Source of the DNA: Stutzerimonas degradans
GTDB taxonomy: Bacteria; Pseudomonadota; Gammaproteobacteria; Pseudomonadales; Pseudomonadaceae
Length of the DNA: 64,000 nucleotides
Reading direction: 5' to 3'
Assembly: GCF_024448505.1 (NCBI RefSeq)
Contig: NZ_JAMOHV010000003.1
Coordinates: forward strand, 62,001 to 126,000
Position 1 is the first letter of the stretch; each line of letters starts with the position of its first letter. Below, piece after piece: positions 7,691 to 15,583 of the stretch. The notes below the pieces were generated by a model, which saw nothing but the letters and a program-made list of their open reading frames with translations, searched no databases and had not been told where the DNA came from. Made by a program: the position numbers and the translations under genes.

Positions 7691-8919
7691 CGCTCGATGC
7701 GCGCCGGATGGCGGCGCATCAGCACCTTGCCGTTACGCACCGAAACCAGCGCCTGGCCCTGGCTGCGCAGCAGCTCGTAGTCGTCCGGCGCGGAGAGAAT
7801 CAGCAGGTTCGCCGGCCGTCCCGCTTCCAGCCCGTAGCGCTCGCCGAGGTTCAGTGTGCGCGCGCTGTTGTCCGTGACCAGGTCCAGGCAGCGTTGCAGG
7901 TCGGCGTAGCCGAGCATGTGGCAGATGTGCAGCCCGGCATCGAGGATGCGCAGGATGTTGCCGTTGCCCAGCGGGTACCACGGATCGACGATCGAATCCT
8001 GACCGAAGCAGACATTCAGCCCGGCGCGATCCAACTCGGCGACGCGGGTCAGGCCGCGGCGTTTGGGGAACGTATCGAAGCGGCCCTGCAGGTGGATGCT
8101 CTCGGTCGGGCAGGAGACGAAGTTGATGCCGCTCTGCTTGAGCAGGCGGAACAGCTTGGAACAGTAGGCGTTGTCGTAGGAGCCCATCGCCGTGGTGTGG
8201 CTGGCGGTGACGCGCGCGCCCATGCCGCGCACGCGTGCCTGCTCGGCGAGCACCTCGAGAAAGCGCGAGTGCGGATCGTCGGTCTCGTCGCAGTGCACGT
8301 CCACCAGGCAGCCGGTGCGCTCGGCCAGCTCCATCAGGAAGTGGATCGAGCTGACGCCCTGTTCGCGGGTGTTCTCGAAGTGCGGGATGCCGCCGACCAC
8401 GTCGGCGCCCAGCGCCACCGCCTCGGCCATCAGCTCGCGGCCGCCGTTGAACGACTCGATGCCCTCCTGCGGGAACGCGACGATCTGCAGGTCGATCAGG
8501 TGGCGGGTTTCCTCGCGCACCTCGAGCATGGATTTCAGCGCCGACAGCGTCGGGTCGGTGACATCGACGTGGGTGCGCACGTGCTGGATGCCGTGCTCGA
8601 CCAGCATATCGATGGTCTTCCTGGCGCGCGTCTTGGTGTCTTCGTGGGTCACCTGCGCCTTGCGCTCGCTCCAGCGCTCGATGCCCTCGAACAGCGTGCC
8701 GCTCATGTTCCAGGCCGGCTCGCCGGCGGTGAGCGTGGCGTCCAGATGAATATGCGGCTCGACGAACGGCGGCACCACCAGGTTACTGGCGGCGTCGAGG
8801 TCGCCCGGGCCGGCCTCGGCCGGCGCCTGCTGCACTGTGATGGCGGCGATGCGCGAGCCGTCCAGTTCGATGCGCTGCAGGCCTTCGCGGCCACGCAGGC
8901 GGGCATTGACGATGTTCAT
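7684..8919 (-). CDS. codA: Cytosine deaminase (amidohydrolase)
   Basis: The 411-residue cytosolic enzyme should deaminate cytosine to uracil. Metal and catalytic motifs are all present: HxH in PHIHLD (56-60), HCDE (209-212), ASHTTAMGSY (239-247) and CFGQDS (304-309). FDTFPKRRG and DPWYPLGNGN closely follow E. coli CodA. In place of E. coli Asp313-Asp314 the protein has Asp308-Ser309; the second position influences substrate choice in the E. coli enzyme. I started at ATG 8919 because AAGGAGTCGCG precedes it. It lies downstream of a PhyH-family gene on the same strand (114-bp gap); no cytosine permease is adjacent. Confidence 0.88.
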   Translation of the reverse strand: MNIVNARLRGREGLQRIELDGSRIAAITVQQAPAEAGPGDLDAASNLVVPPFVEPHIHLDATLTAGEPAWNMSGTLFEGIERWSERKAQVTHEDTKTRARKTIDMLVEHGIQHVRTHVDVTDPTLSALKSMLEVREETRHLIDLQIVAFPQEGIESFNGGRELMAEAVALGADVVGGIPHFENTREQGVSSIHFLMELAERTGCLVDVHCDETDDPHSRFLEVLAEQARVRGMGARVTASHTTAMGSYDNAYCSKLFRLLKQSGINFVSCPTESIHLQGRFDTFPKRRGLTRVAELDRAGLNVCFGQDSIVDPWYPLGNGNILRILDAGLHICHMLGYADLQRCLDLVTDNSARTLNLGERYGLEAGRPANLLILSAPDDYELLRSQGQALVSVRNGKVLMRRHPARIERQ

Positions 8920-9033
8920 CGCGACTCCTTCGTTGCGGTGGTTTCGGGCGCGGCGCGCCACTGCGCAGGACTATATCGCCTGCGCGGCATTCGCGTGGCG
9001 TCGGCGGTGAGCGTCAGGTCGCGTTCGGCGCGC

Positions 9034-9795
9034 TCAATCGTATTCGGCAGGCTCGTGCTCGCCCAGCAGGCGCCGCTGACGCAGCGTGGCGGCGGCCAGC
9101 ACGGCGGGGTCGAAGGTGAACTGCAGGTACGGCGAGAACTTCTGCGCGACCATCCGCCGGCCATAGTGGATCTGCAGCAGGTAACGGCTGCGATCCGGTG
9201 TGCGGTTGCGGCTGCCCGCATGCCAGAGGTCGCTACGGAAGAACAGCACGTCGCCGGCCCGGCACAGCACCGGCTCGGCCGCGCGTCCCTGCCAGGTGGT
9301 TTCGCCGGGGCATGGCTTGCGCCCGGCGCGGTGGCTGCCGGCGATCACCAGCGTCGGGCAGAGGTCGGCGTCGATGTCGTCCAGGTACAGATGCGCGGTA
9401 CAGATCTGCATCGGCAGCTCGAACGCCGGATCGGCCAGCAGCTGCGGTGGCAGCTCCATCGGCAGATAGTCGATGTGCAGCTCGCCGCCGATGAAGCCCG
9501 GACGGCTGCGCCAGGCAGTCTGGCCGATGATGTGGCAGTCCGCGCCGAGTGCCGCTTCGGCCAGCTCGATGACGCCCGGCAGGTCGAGAAACCGCAGCCA
9601 GAACGGCGCGCGGTTGAACACGCAGGTGTAGTGATCGTCCACCAGCCCCTGATAATCCAGGCCGATGGGCGTCAGCCGGTCGATGGCCTCGCGCAGCGCG
9701 GCGATGCCGGCCGCGTCGAGCACGCCCGGCAGCAGCACGAAGCCTTCGCGGTGCATGGCCGCGAGTCGCTCGGCAGTGAGGGTGGTCGCGGTCAT
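9034..9795 (-). CDS. Phytanoyl-CoA dioxygenase (PhyH) family protein
   Basis: The 253-residue protein has the PhyH fold with the Fe(II)-binding HxD...H triad: LHIDYLP in the middle and FFRSDLWHAGSRN near the C-terminus, followed by an arginine (SRYLLQIHYGRR) suited to 2-oxoglutarate binding. It is therefore probably a Fe(II)/2-oxoglutarate oxygenase. Substrate is unknown; bacterial PhyH proteins act on compounds as varied as ectoine, phosphonates and lipids. It is 114 bp upstream of codA and 39 bp downstream of the histidine kinase gene, all leftward, so cotranscription is possible. Confidence 0.8.
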   Translation of the reverse strand: MTATTLTAERLAAMHREGFVLLPGVLDAAGIAALREAIDRLTPIGLDYQGLVDDHYTCVFNRAPFWLRFLDLPGVIELAEAALGADCHIIGQTAWRSRPGFIGGELHIDYLPMELPPQLLADPAFELPMQICTAHLYLDDIDADLCPTLVIAGSHRAGRKPCPGETTWQGRAAEPVLCRAGDVLFFRSDLWHAGSRNRTPDRSRYLLQIHYGRRMVAQKFSPYLQFTFDPAVLAAATLRQRRLLGEHEPAEYD

Positions 9796-9834
9796 GCGCG
9801 TGCGCCTCGCAACGGTCGGTTTGCCATCTGGCGC

Positions 9835-11256
9835 CTAGCGGCCGCGCGGGAAGCGTACCCGCACGCACAGACCGCCCAGCGATGAATCCAGCAGTTCCAC
9901 CGTCGCGCCATGCAGTTCGGCAATGCGCGCGACGATCGACAGGCCCAGCCCGGCGCCTTCACCGTCGCCGAGGCGCACGAAGCGCTCGAACAGCTGCTCG
10001 CGCAGTTCGGCGGCGACTCCCGGGCCGCTGTCGGCGACATCCAGATTCAGCGCATCGGCGCTGGCGTGCAGGCGCACCTCGATGCGTCCCCGGCGCGGGG
10101 TGTACTGCAGCGCATTGCCCAGCAGGTTCTGCAGCAGCGTGACCAGGCTCGCAGCGTCGCCGTGCAGCTGCAGATCGGCGTGCTCGTCCACCTCCAGCGC
10201 CAGCTCCTGCTCGCGCGCCAGGGCCAGCGGTGTCAGCTCGGCAAGGGTTTCGCGCGCCAGCACGCCGAGGTCGAGCGGCACCAGCCGCAGCTGCTGCGCG
10301 CTGGGCTCCAGGCGGGCGAGGGTCAGCAGCTGGGCGACCACGCGGGTGGTACGGTCGACGCCGGCGAGCAGCTGTTCCAGCGCTTCCTCGCGGTCGCGTG
10401 GGCTGCTGGCCTGCTGCGCGTTCTGCGCGTGAATGCGCAGCACCGCCAGCGGCGTGCGCAGCTCGTGGGCGGCGTCGGCGATGAAGCGCTTTTCCCGCTC
10501 CAGCAGCTGGTTGACCTGTTGCAGCAGGCGGTTGAGCGAGGCGGCCACCGGCTCCAGTTCCTGCGGCAGCGGCGCCAGCAGCAGCGGGGCGAGGTTGTCC
10601 GGCGCGCGATCCTTCAGCAGCCGCGCCATGTGCGCCAGCGGCCGCAGGCCCCAGCCCACCGCCAGCCAGATCAGCAGCGCCAGCAACGGCAGGCCGACCA
10701 GATCGGGCAGCAGGCTGCGCCGGGCGATCTTGCCGACCAGTTCGCCGCGCACGTCCTCGCGCTCGCTGACCAGGATCCACAGCGCGTCCTGCGGGTCTTC
10801 CAGCAGGAACAGCCGCCAGTCGCGGCCATCGAGCATCACATCGTGATAGCCACCGGACAGGCCGGCGAACGGTGCCGGCGAGCTGCCCGTCGCACCGAGC
10901 AGCTGCTGCAGGGCGCCTTCCGGGGCGCCGGCCGATTGCAGCACGGTACTGCCGTCGGCGGCGTAGACCTGCAAACCCAGCTTGGTCTCGTAGTCATGCC
11001 CCGGCACGCCCTGATCGCGCCGGGCATTCACCGCGGCGTCCAGTGCCTGCTGCAGGGCGCGGCGGGTCTGCTGGTCCATGTCGCGCGCCATCAGCCCCTG
11101 CACCAACCGCGCGCTCTGCGCCAGCTGGGCGTCGAACAGCTCCTCGGTTTCGTGGCGGGCGTCGCGGTAGCTCTGCCAGGAGATCAGGCTCAGCGAAACC
11201 AGCAGGGTGCCGAGCAGCAGCGCCAGGGTGCGTTGGCGGATCGAGCGCTTCAGCAT
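9835..11256 (-). CDS. Sensor histidine kinase, QseC/PmrB-like
   Basis: The 473-residue kinase has two transmembrane helices (about 10-28 and 182-204) around a 150-residue periplasmic sensor, a HAMP-like linker, the HisKA box with His264 (DAAHELRTPLA) and the HATPase boxes (N in LLGNALQYTPR, DSGPGV, GEGAGLGLSIV). It should autophosphorylate and pass phosphate to the response regulator whose gene overlaps it by 7 bp. The 2TM periplasmic layout and the partner regulator place it near QseC/PmrB/TctE. The signal is unknown. The pair forms the 3' end of a seven-gene operon beginning at 16256. Confidence 0.87.
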   Translation of the reverse strand: MLKRSIRQRTLALLLGTLLVSLSLISWQSYRDARHETEELFDAQLAQSARLVQGLMARDMDQQTRRALQQALDAAVNARRDQGVPGHDYETKLGLQVYAADGSTVLQSAGAPEGALQQLLGATGSSPAPFAGLSGGYHDVMLDGRDWRLFLLEDPQDALWILVSEREDVRGELVGKIARRSLLPDLVGLPLLALLIWLAVGWGLRPLAHMARLLKDRAPDNLAPLLLAPLPQELEPVAASLNRLLQQVNQLLEREKRFIADAAHELRTPLAVLRIHAQNAQQASSPRDREEALEQLLAGVDRTTRVVAQLLTLARLEPSAQQLRLVPLDLGVLARETLAELTPLALAREQELALEVDEHADLQLHGDAASLVTLLQNLLGNALQYTPRRGRIEVRLHASADALNLDVADSGPGVAAELREQLFERFVRLGDGEGAGLGLSIVARIAELHGATVELLDSSLGGLCVRVRFPRGR

Positions 11257-11909
11257 TTGTCCACCAGATAGCCGACGCCGCGCACGGTGCGGATCAGCTC
11301 GGGGAAGAACTTCTTGCGCAGGTGGTGGATGTGCACCTCCAGCGCGTTGCTTTCGATGTCCTCATCCCAGCCGTAGAGCGCCTGTTGCAGTCGGTCGCGG
11401 GTCAGCACGCGGCCGGGCTGGGCGAGCAGTTCGTGCAGCAGGACGAATTCCTTGCGCGGCAGGCTGACCGGCGCGCCCTGGTAGCTGACCTGCTGGTTGA
11501 CCGGATCGAGCTGAATGCCGCGGTATTCCAGGGTCGGTTCCGGGCGGTTGAAGCTGCGCCTGAGCAGTGCGCGCAGGCGGGCCTTGAGTTCGGCGACGTC
11601 GAATGGCTTGACCAGGTAGTCGTCGGCGCCGGCGTCCAGCCCGGCGATGCGATCGCCGGTGGCGTCGCGCGCGGTGAGCACCAGCACTGGCACCGGATTG
11701 CCCGCGGCGCGCAGGCGCTTGAGCACTTCCAGGCCGTCGAGCCGCGGCAGGCCGAGGTCGAGGATGGCCAGCTCGAAGCTCTCGTGGCTCAGCGCATGCA
11801 GCGCGCTGGCGCCGTCCTGCAGCCAGTCGACGGTGTAGCCCTCGGGCTTGAGCGCGGTGCGGATGCCCTCGCCGAGGGCGCGATCGTCTTCCACCAGCAG
11901 AATGCGCAT
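11250..11909 (-). CDS. OmpR-family response regulator, QseB/PmrA-like
   Basis: The 219-residue regulator has a receiver domain with Asp51 (LAILDLGLPRLDG), conserved Thr and Lys (LTARD, LVKPFD), and a winged-helix output domain. ESNALEVHIHHLRKKF is the recognition-helix region characteristic of the PmrA/QseB subgroup. The start at 11909 follows AGGAACGAC; the frame runs on to 11951. Regulators of this subgroup bind CTTAAG-N5-CTTAAG-type boxes, and exactly one such box sits in the promoter of this operon (16303-16319), which suggests autoregulation. Confidence 0.88.
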   Translation of the reverse strand: MRILLVEDDRALGEGIRTALKPEGYTVDWLQDGASALHALSHESFELAILDLGLPRLDGLEVLKRLRAAGNPVPVLVLTARDATGDRIAGLDAGADDYLVKPFDVAELKARLRALLRRSFNRPEPTLEYRGIQLDPVNQQVSYQGAPVSLPRKEFVLLHELLAQPGRVLTRDRLQQALYGWDEDIESNALEVHIHHLRKKFFPELIRTVRGVGYLVDKC

Positions 11910-11970
11910 GTCGTTCCTGTCGTCTTGAAGGGGCGCGGCGTTGCTGTGCATTCAACGCCGCCGCACCCGG

Positions 11971-12621
11971 TTATTCCAGCTTTTCCTTGACCTGCGCAAG
12001 CAGCGCGCGGGCTTCGTCGCGGCGGCCGGCGTCGGCAACCTCACGACCGGGGCGGGCGGGCGCGGCGAGTGCCTTCTCCAGTGCGGCACGCGCTTCGCCA
12101 TAGCGCTTCTGGCGCAGCAGGAAATCGCCGTGGAAGTAGTTCGGGTCGATACCGTTCGGGTTCAGCGCCAGCGCCTGCTGGAACAGCGCCTCGGCCTTGT
12201 CCTCGTCACCGAAGCCGATCGGCCAGCCGGGCACCTGATAGTAGAGGCTGGCCAGGCTGGTATAGGCCGAACCGTCGAGCGCCTGTGCGTCGAGCTCGAT
12301 GGCTTTTTCCAGTTCCGCCTTGGCCTGCTTGACCAGGCCCAGCGCGCCGAGCCCGCCCTTGGCGCCGGCCCAGGTGCTGAGCACGATGCCGTGCCAGATA
12401 TGCAGTTCGGCGGCCTGCGGTTCGCCGGCTACCGCGCGTTCGGCTTCCGCGGCGAGCTTGGCGAAGGCCGCTTCGCGCTGCGCCGCGGGCAGCTGGTAGT
12501 TGATCTCCGCCCAGCGCGTCTGGACCTGCTGCAGCGACGATTCGCCGGCCGCGCTGAGGGCGAAGGAGGGTTGGCTGGCCAGCGCCAGCAGGACGCTGCA
12601 AAGACCGAGCAGACGTTTCAT
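11971..12621 (-). CDS. Secreted TPR-repeat protein
   Basis: The 216-residue protein has a signal peptide (cleaved near SFA-LS, residue 22) and at least two TPR-like helical repeats: ELEKAIELDAQALDGSAYTSLASLYY and ALFQQALALNPNGIDPNYFHGDFLLRQKRYGEARAAL. It ends in a charged helix. TPR repeats bind partner proteins, here in the periplasm. Its start overlaps the SDR stop by 4 bp (ATGA), so it is translationally coupled to the SDR. Its role in the acyl-activating operon is unknown. Confidence 0.8.
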   Translation of the reverse strand: MKRLLGLCSVLLALASQPSFALSAAGESSLQQVQTRWAEINYQLPAAQREAAFAKLAAEAERAVAGEPQAAELHIWHGIVLSTWAGAKGGLGALGLVKQAKAELEKAIELDAQALDGSAYTSLASLYYQVPGWPIGFGDEDKAEALFQQALALNPNGIDPNYFHGDFLLRQKRYGEARAALEKALAAPARPGREVADAGRRDEARALLAQVKEKLE

Positions 12622-13451
12622 GGCTTTTCTCCGCTTGAGGTGGGGGGATTGGGGGCGGTCGAGGGCGCGCCGTGGGCGAAGCGCTTGATCACCGGCAACT
12701 GCTTGCGCAGCGCCTGGTCGACCATGCGCGGCAGCAGGCTGTTGAGGCGCACGAAGAGCTTTTCCGGCCAGCCGAGGTACAGTTCCTCGCGCTCGGCGAC
12801 GATGGCGCGGACGATCTGCCGCGCCACGGCCTGCGGGTCGTCCATGCCGACCTTCAGCGCATCGTTCATCGCCACCACGTCGGCGCTGTTCATTGCCGTG
12901 CGGGTGGCGCGTGGGGCGATGTAGAGCACCTTGACGTGGCTGTCGGCCAGCTCGCGGCGCAGCGCCTCGGAGAAACCGCGCAGGGCGAACTTGCTGGCGC
13001 AGTAGGCGGCGAAGCCCGGGTAGCCGATGGAGCCGAAGGTCGAGCCGAGATTGACCAGCAGCGCCTGCGGTTGCTGGCGCAGCAGCGGCAGCAGCAGGTG
13101 GGTCAGTTGCAGCGTGGCGGTGACGTTGACGCCGATCAGCCGGGCGATGGCGTCCTCGTCCTGCTGTTCGAGCAGGCTGAACTGGTTGATCCCGGCGGCG
13201 TTGATCACGCAGTTGAGGCCGCCGAAACGCCGCGCCGCATCCAGCACCAGATGCCGGCCGCTGCGCTGAGCGAGGTCCGCACAGACCAGGCTGACCTGCC
13301 CCGGGTAGCGCTGGGCCAGCGTCTCCAGCGCCAGGCTGTCGCGACCGACCAGCAGCACCTGCGCGCCGCCAGCGCAGAGCCGCTCGACCAGCACCTGGCC
13401 GATGCCGCCACTGGCGCCGGTGAGCAGGATGCGCGCGTCACGCAGTTGCAT
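12618..13451 (-). CDS. Short-chain dehydrogenase/reductase (SDR)
   Basis: The 277-residue protein is a classical SDR: the NAD(P)-binding TGASGGIG at 13-20, NAAG in the middle, a serine in VNLGSTFG and the catalytic YCASK. An Arg in VGRDS after strand 2 fits NADPH preference. The C-terminus (LFVRLNSLLPRMVDQALRKQLPVI) resembles SDRs that act at membranes on acyl or lipid substrates. It overlaps the upstream diiron-enzyme gene by 14 bp and the downstream TPR gene by 4 bp. It may reduce or oxidise an acyl product of this operon. Confidence 0.85.
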   Translation of the reverse strand: MQLRDARILLTGASGGIGQVLVERLCAGGAQVLLVGRDSLALETLAQRYPGQVSLVCADLAQRSGRHLVLDAARRFGGLNCVINAAGINQFSLLEQQDEDAIARLIGVNVTATLQLTHLLLPLLRQQPQALLVNLGSTFGSIGYPGFAAYCASKFALRGFSEALRRELADSHVKVLYIAPRATRTAMNSADVVAMNDALKVGMDDPQAVARQIVRAIVAEREELYLGWPEKLFVRLNSLLPRMVDQALRKQLPVIKRFAHGAPSTAPNPPTSSGEKP

Positions 13452-14109
13452 GGCCGGGCTCCGTGGTGGTCAGGCTGCGGAAGATGTCGCCGTAGAGGCG
13501 ATAGACCACGCGCGCGGTATGCACCACCGCGGCCTTGTCATCCTCGTCGTCGAGACGGTTCATCAGCCGCTTGAAGAACTCGATGTGCTCCAGGTCCAGG
13601 CTGCCATGGGAGGTCAGGTAGCTGAAGGCCTTGGCCGGCAGCCCGAGCTTGGCCTGCAGCACGCCGGCGGCCTGGGTTGCCAGCGCGATGCTGGTGCCTT
13701 CGAGCACGTTGACCATGCCGAAGAAGCTCGCCGGGTTGTGCCGGGCGATGCGGTCGTAGACGTAAGCGACCATCAGCTCGGTAGGCAGTGCCGGCTGGCC
13801 GTGGCGCACCGCCTCGGCATCGCCGCCGCAGGCGCGGATGTCGTTGAGAATCCATTCCTGGTGGCCGATCTCCTCCTCGATGTACTCGGCGATTGCCTCG
13901 CGCAGCCACTCCAGGCGTTCCGGCAGGCGCGCGCCGCAGTCCATCAACAGCGGCACGGTGTGCTTGACGTGGTGGTAGGCCTGGGTGAGGAAGGCGATGT
14001 ACTGCTCGCGGGTCGCCGTGCCAGCGAGCGCGGCATGGATGATCGGCGCGCCGAGCAGGTATTCGCGTTCGGCACTGGTCTGGTGTTGCAGGTGGTCGAA
14101 GAAGTCCAT
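13438..14109 (-). CDS. Haem-oxygenase-like diiron oxidase/oxygenase (HDO), TenA/UndA-like fold
   Basis: The 223-residue helical protein carries a complete six-residue metal set: E80-x2-H83 (EEEIGHQEW), E137 (NVLEGTS) and H168-x3-D172-x2-H175 (HGSLDLEH). As I remember UndA (the Pseudomonas fatty-acid decarboxylase that makes 1-undecene), its ligands are spaced identically (E-x2-H, E, H-x3-D-x2-H), although the rest of the sequence differs. It is therefore predicted to be an O2-activating iron enzyme and not the transcriptional regulator that TenA labels imply. The substrate is unknown; the adjacent acyl-adenylating enzyme suggests an acyl compound. The ATG at 14109 follows GAGGTACGCCC. Confidence 0.8.
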   Translation of the reverse strand: MDFFDHLQHQTSAEREYLLGAPIIHAALAGTATREQYIAFLTQAYHHVKHTVPLLMDCGARLPERLEWLREAIAEYIEEEIGHQEWILNDIRACGGDAEAVRHGQPALPTELMVAYVYDRIARHNPASFFGMVNVLEGTSIALATQAAGVLQAKLGLPAKAFSYLTSHGSLDLEHIEFFKRLMNRLDDEDDKAAVVHTARVVYRLYGDIFRSLTTTEPGHATA

Positions 14110-14137
14110 GGGCGTACCTCGCGATCGGAAGAGGAAG

Positions 14138-15583
14138 TCAGGAAAGAACGGCGGCAACGGCCGCCTGGTAATGATTGAACAGGGCATCGCGGCGCAGCCG
14201 GCCGTTGGCGGTGGCCAGGCCGTTGCCGGCGCTGAAGGGTTCGGCGGCGCGCAGCCAGCAGTGCACGCGGGCGTAGTCGGGCAGGCCGGCGTTGACCCGC
14301 TCGACCGCCGCCTGCAGCTCGGCGTCGCTCAGCTCGGCGCGTCGTGGCACCAGCACGGCGACGTTCTGCGCCAGTGCCTCGCCATGCAGCCAGGCCTGGG
14401 CGATGGGCGCCTGCTGCACCAGCTCGGCCTCGACCCACTCCGGGTTGACGTTGCGCCCGTAGGCGGTGACGAACTGATGCTTCTTGCGCCCGTGCAGGAT
14501 CAGGAAACCGTCCTCGAAGTGGCCGAGATCGCCCGTGGCCAGCCAGTCGCCGGTGAGCGGCGGCTCGCCGAGGTAACCGAGCATGTGCGGGCCGCGCACC
14601 AGCACCTCGCTGTCGTCGGCCAGGCGCAGCTCGACGTGCGGCAACGGCCGGCCGACGGTGCCGATGCGCCGCGCTTCGGGCGTGTTCAGACAGACCACCG
14701 AGGCGCATTCGGACAGGCCATAGCCCTCGAATACCGGCAGGCCGAGGCGCTCGGCGCGTTCCAGCAGCTGCGGCGCCACCCGGCCGCCACCGACCGCGAT
14801 GAAGCGCAGCGATGCGGGCAGCGGCACGCCTTGCTCGGCGGCGCTGACCAGCGCCAGCAGCAGCTGCGGCAGCAGGATCAGGCTGTGCGGCTGGCTGGCC
14901 TGCAGCGTGGCGAGCAGGCGCGGCAGCTCGAAGCCTGCCGCGCCGCTGAAACCGATCTCCGCCAGCGGCCGCAGCTCGACCCGCGCACCGGCCAGCAGCG
15001 GCGCATACAGCCCGGCGATGTTTTCCAGCAGGGTCGCCAGCGGCAGTACGCACAGGTGCTGGCGCACCTCACAGGACAGGCTGGCCTGCCACAGGCTCTC
15101 GGCCACTGCCAGCTGCGCGTGGGCATCCAGGCACACGCCCTTGGGCTGGCCGGTGGTGCCGGAGGTGTAGGTGAGCTTCAGCGTGCCGGCCGGCACCGGC
15201 GTGACCGCCTGCGGCTCGCGCTGCAGCAGGCCGGCGGCGGTCGGGCGGAAGCCGCAGCGCTCGCTGAGCGGGCTGGCGGCGCCGATCAGGCAGTCGATGC
15301 CGGCATGGTTCAGCACATGCTCCTGCTGCGCCGGCGAGAAGAACCCCGGCAGCGGCACGCAGACCAGACCGGCACGCAGCAGCGCCAGGTCCCACAGCGC
15401 CCACTCCAGGCCGTTGTCCAGCGCCAGGGCGACGCGCTGCACGCCGAGCTGTTCCAGCTGGCCGGCGCGCGCGCCGACCTCGTGGCGCAGTTCGGCATAG
15501 CTCAACTGGCGCGGGCCCTCGCTGAGGGCGATGCCGCTGTGCTGATCGAGCGCCCGGAAGAAGCGTTCAGCTGCAGGCTGCAT
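14138..15583 (-). CDS. AMP-dependent acyl-activating enzyme (acyl-CoA synthetase/ligase-like)
   Basis: The 481-residue protein has the adenylate-forming fold: P-loop LTYTSGTTGQPKGV, GYGLSE and WLATGDLGHFEDG, then the hinge HGRKK and a C-terminal lid. The usual A10 lysine (xxGKxxR) appears to be replaced: the end reads ATANGRLRRD, with Arg in place of Lys, so the adenylation half-reaction may be altered or another lysine used. The protein is shorter than FadD-type ligases. The start at 15583 is preceded by GAGGTGCCGC and overlaps the upstream gene by 17 bp. It probably activates a carboxylic acid, perhaps a fatty acid, for the neighbouring enzymes. Confidence 0.82.
   Translation of the reverse strand: MQPAAERFFRALDQHSGIALSEGPRQLSYAELRHEVGARAGQLEQLGVQRVALALDNGLEWALWDLALLRAGLVCVPLPGFFSPAQQEHVLNHAGIDCLIGAASPLSERCGFRPTAAGLLQREPQAVTPVPAGTLKLTYTSGTTGQPKGVCLDAHAQLAVAESLWQASLSCEVRQHLCVLPLATLLENIAGLYAPLLAGARVELRPLAEIGFSGAAGFELPRLLATLQASQPHSLILLPQLLLALVSAAEQGVPLPASLRFIAVGGGRVAPQLLERAERLGLPVFEGYGLSECASVVCLNTPEARRIGTVGRPLPHVELRLADDSEVLVRGPHMLGYLGEPPLTGDWLATGDLGHFEDGFLILHGRKKHQFVTAYGRNVNPEWVEAELVQQAPIAQAWLHGEALAQNVAVLVPRRAELSDAELQAAVERVNAGLPDYARVHCWLRAAEPFSAGNGLATANGRLRRDALFNHYQAAVAAVLS

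Noticed and set aside
7708-9885. 725-codon open frame on the plus strand antisense to codA and the PhyH gene
   Set aside because: It is a shadow of high-GC codon use on the opposite strand: low-complexity Ala/Arg/Gln/His composition, no ribosome-binding site, no recognisable domain.
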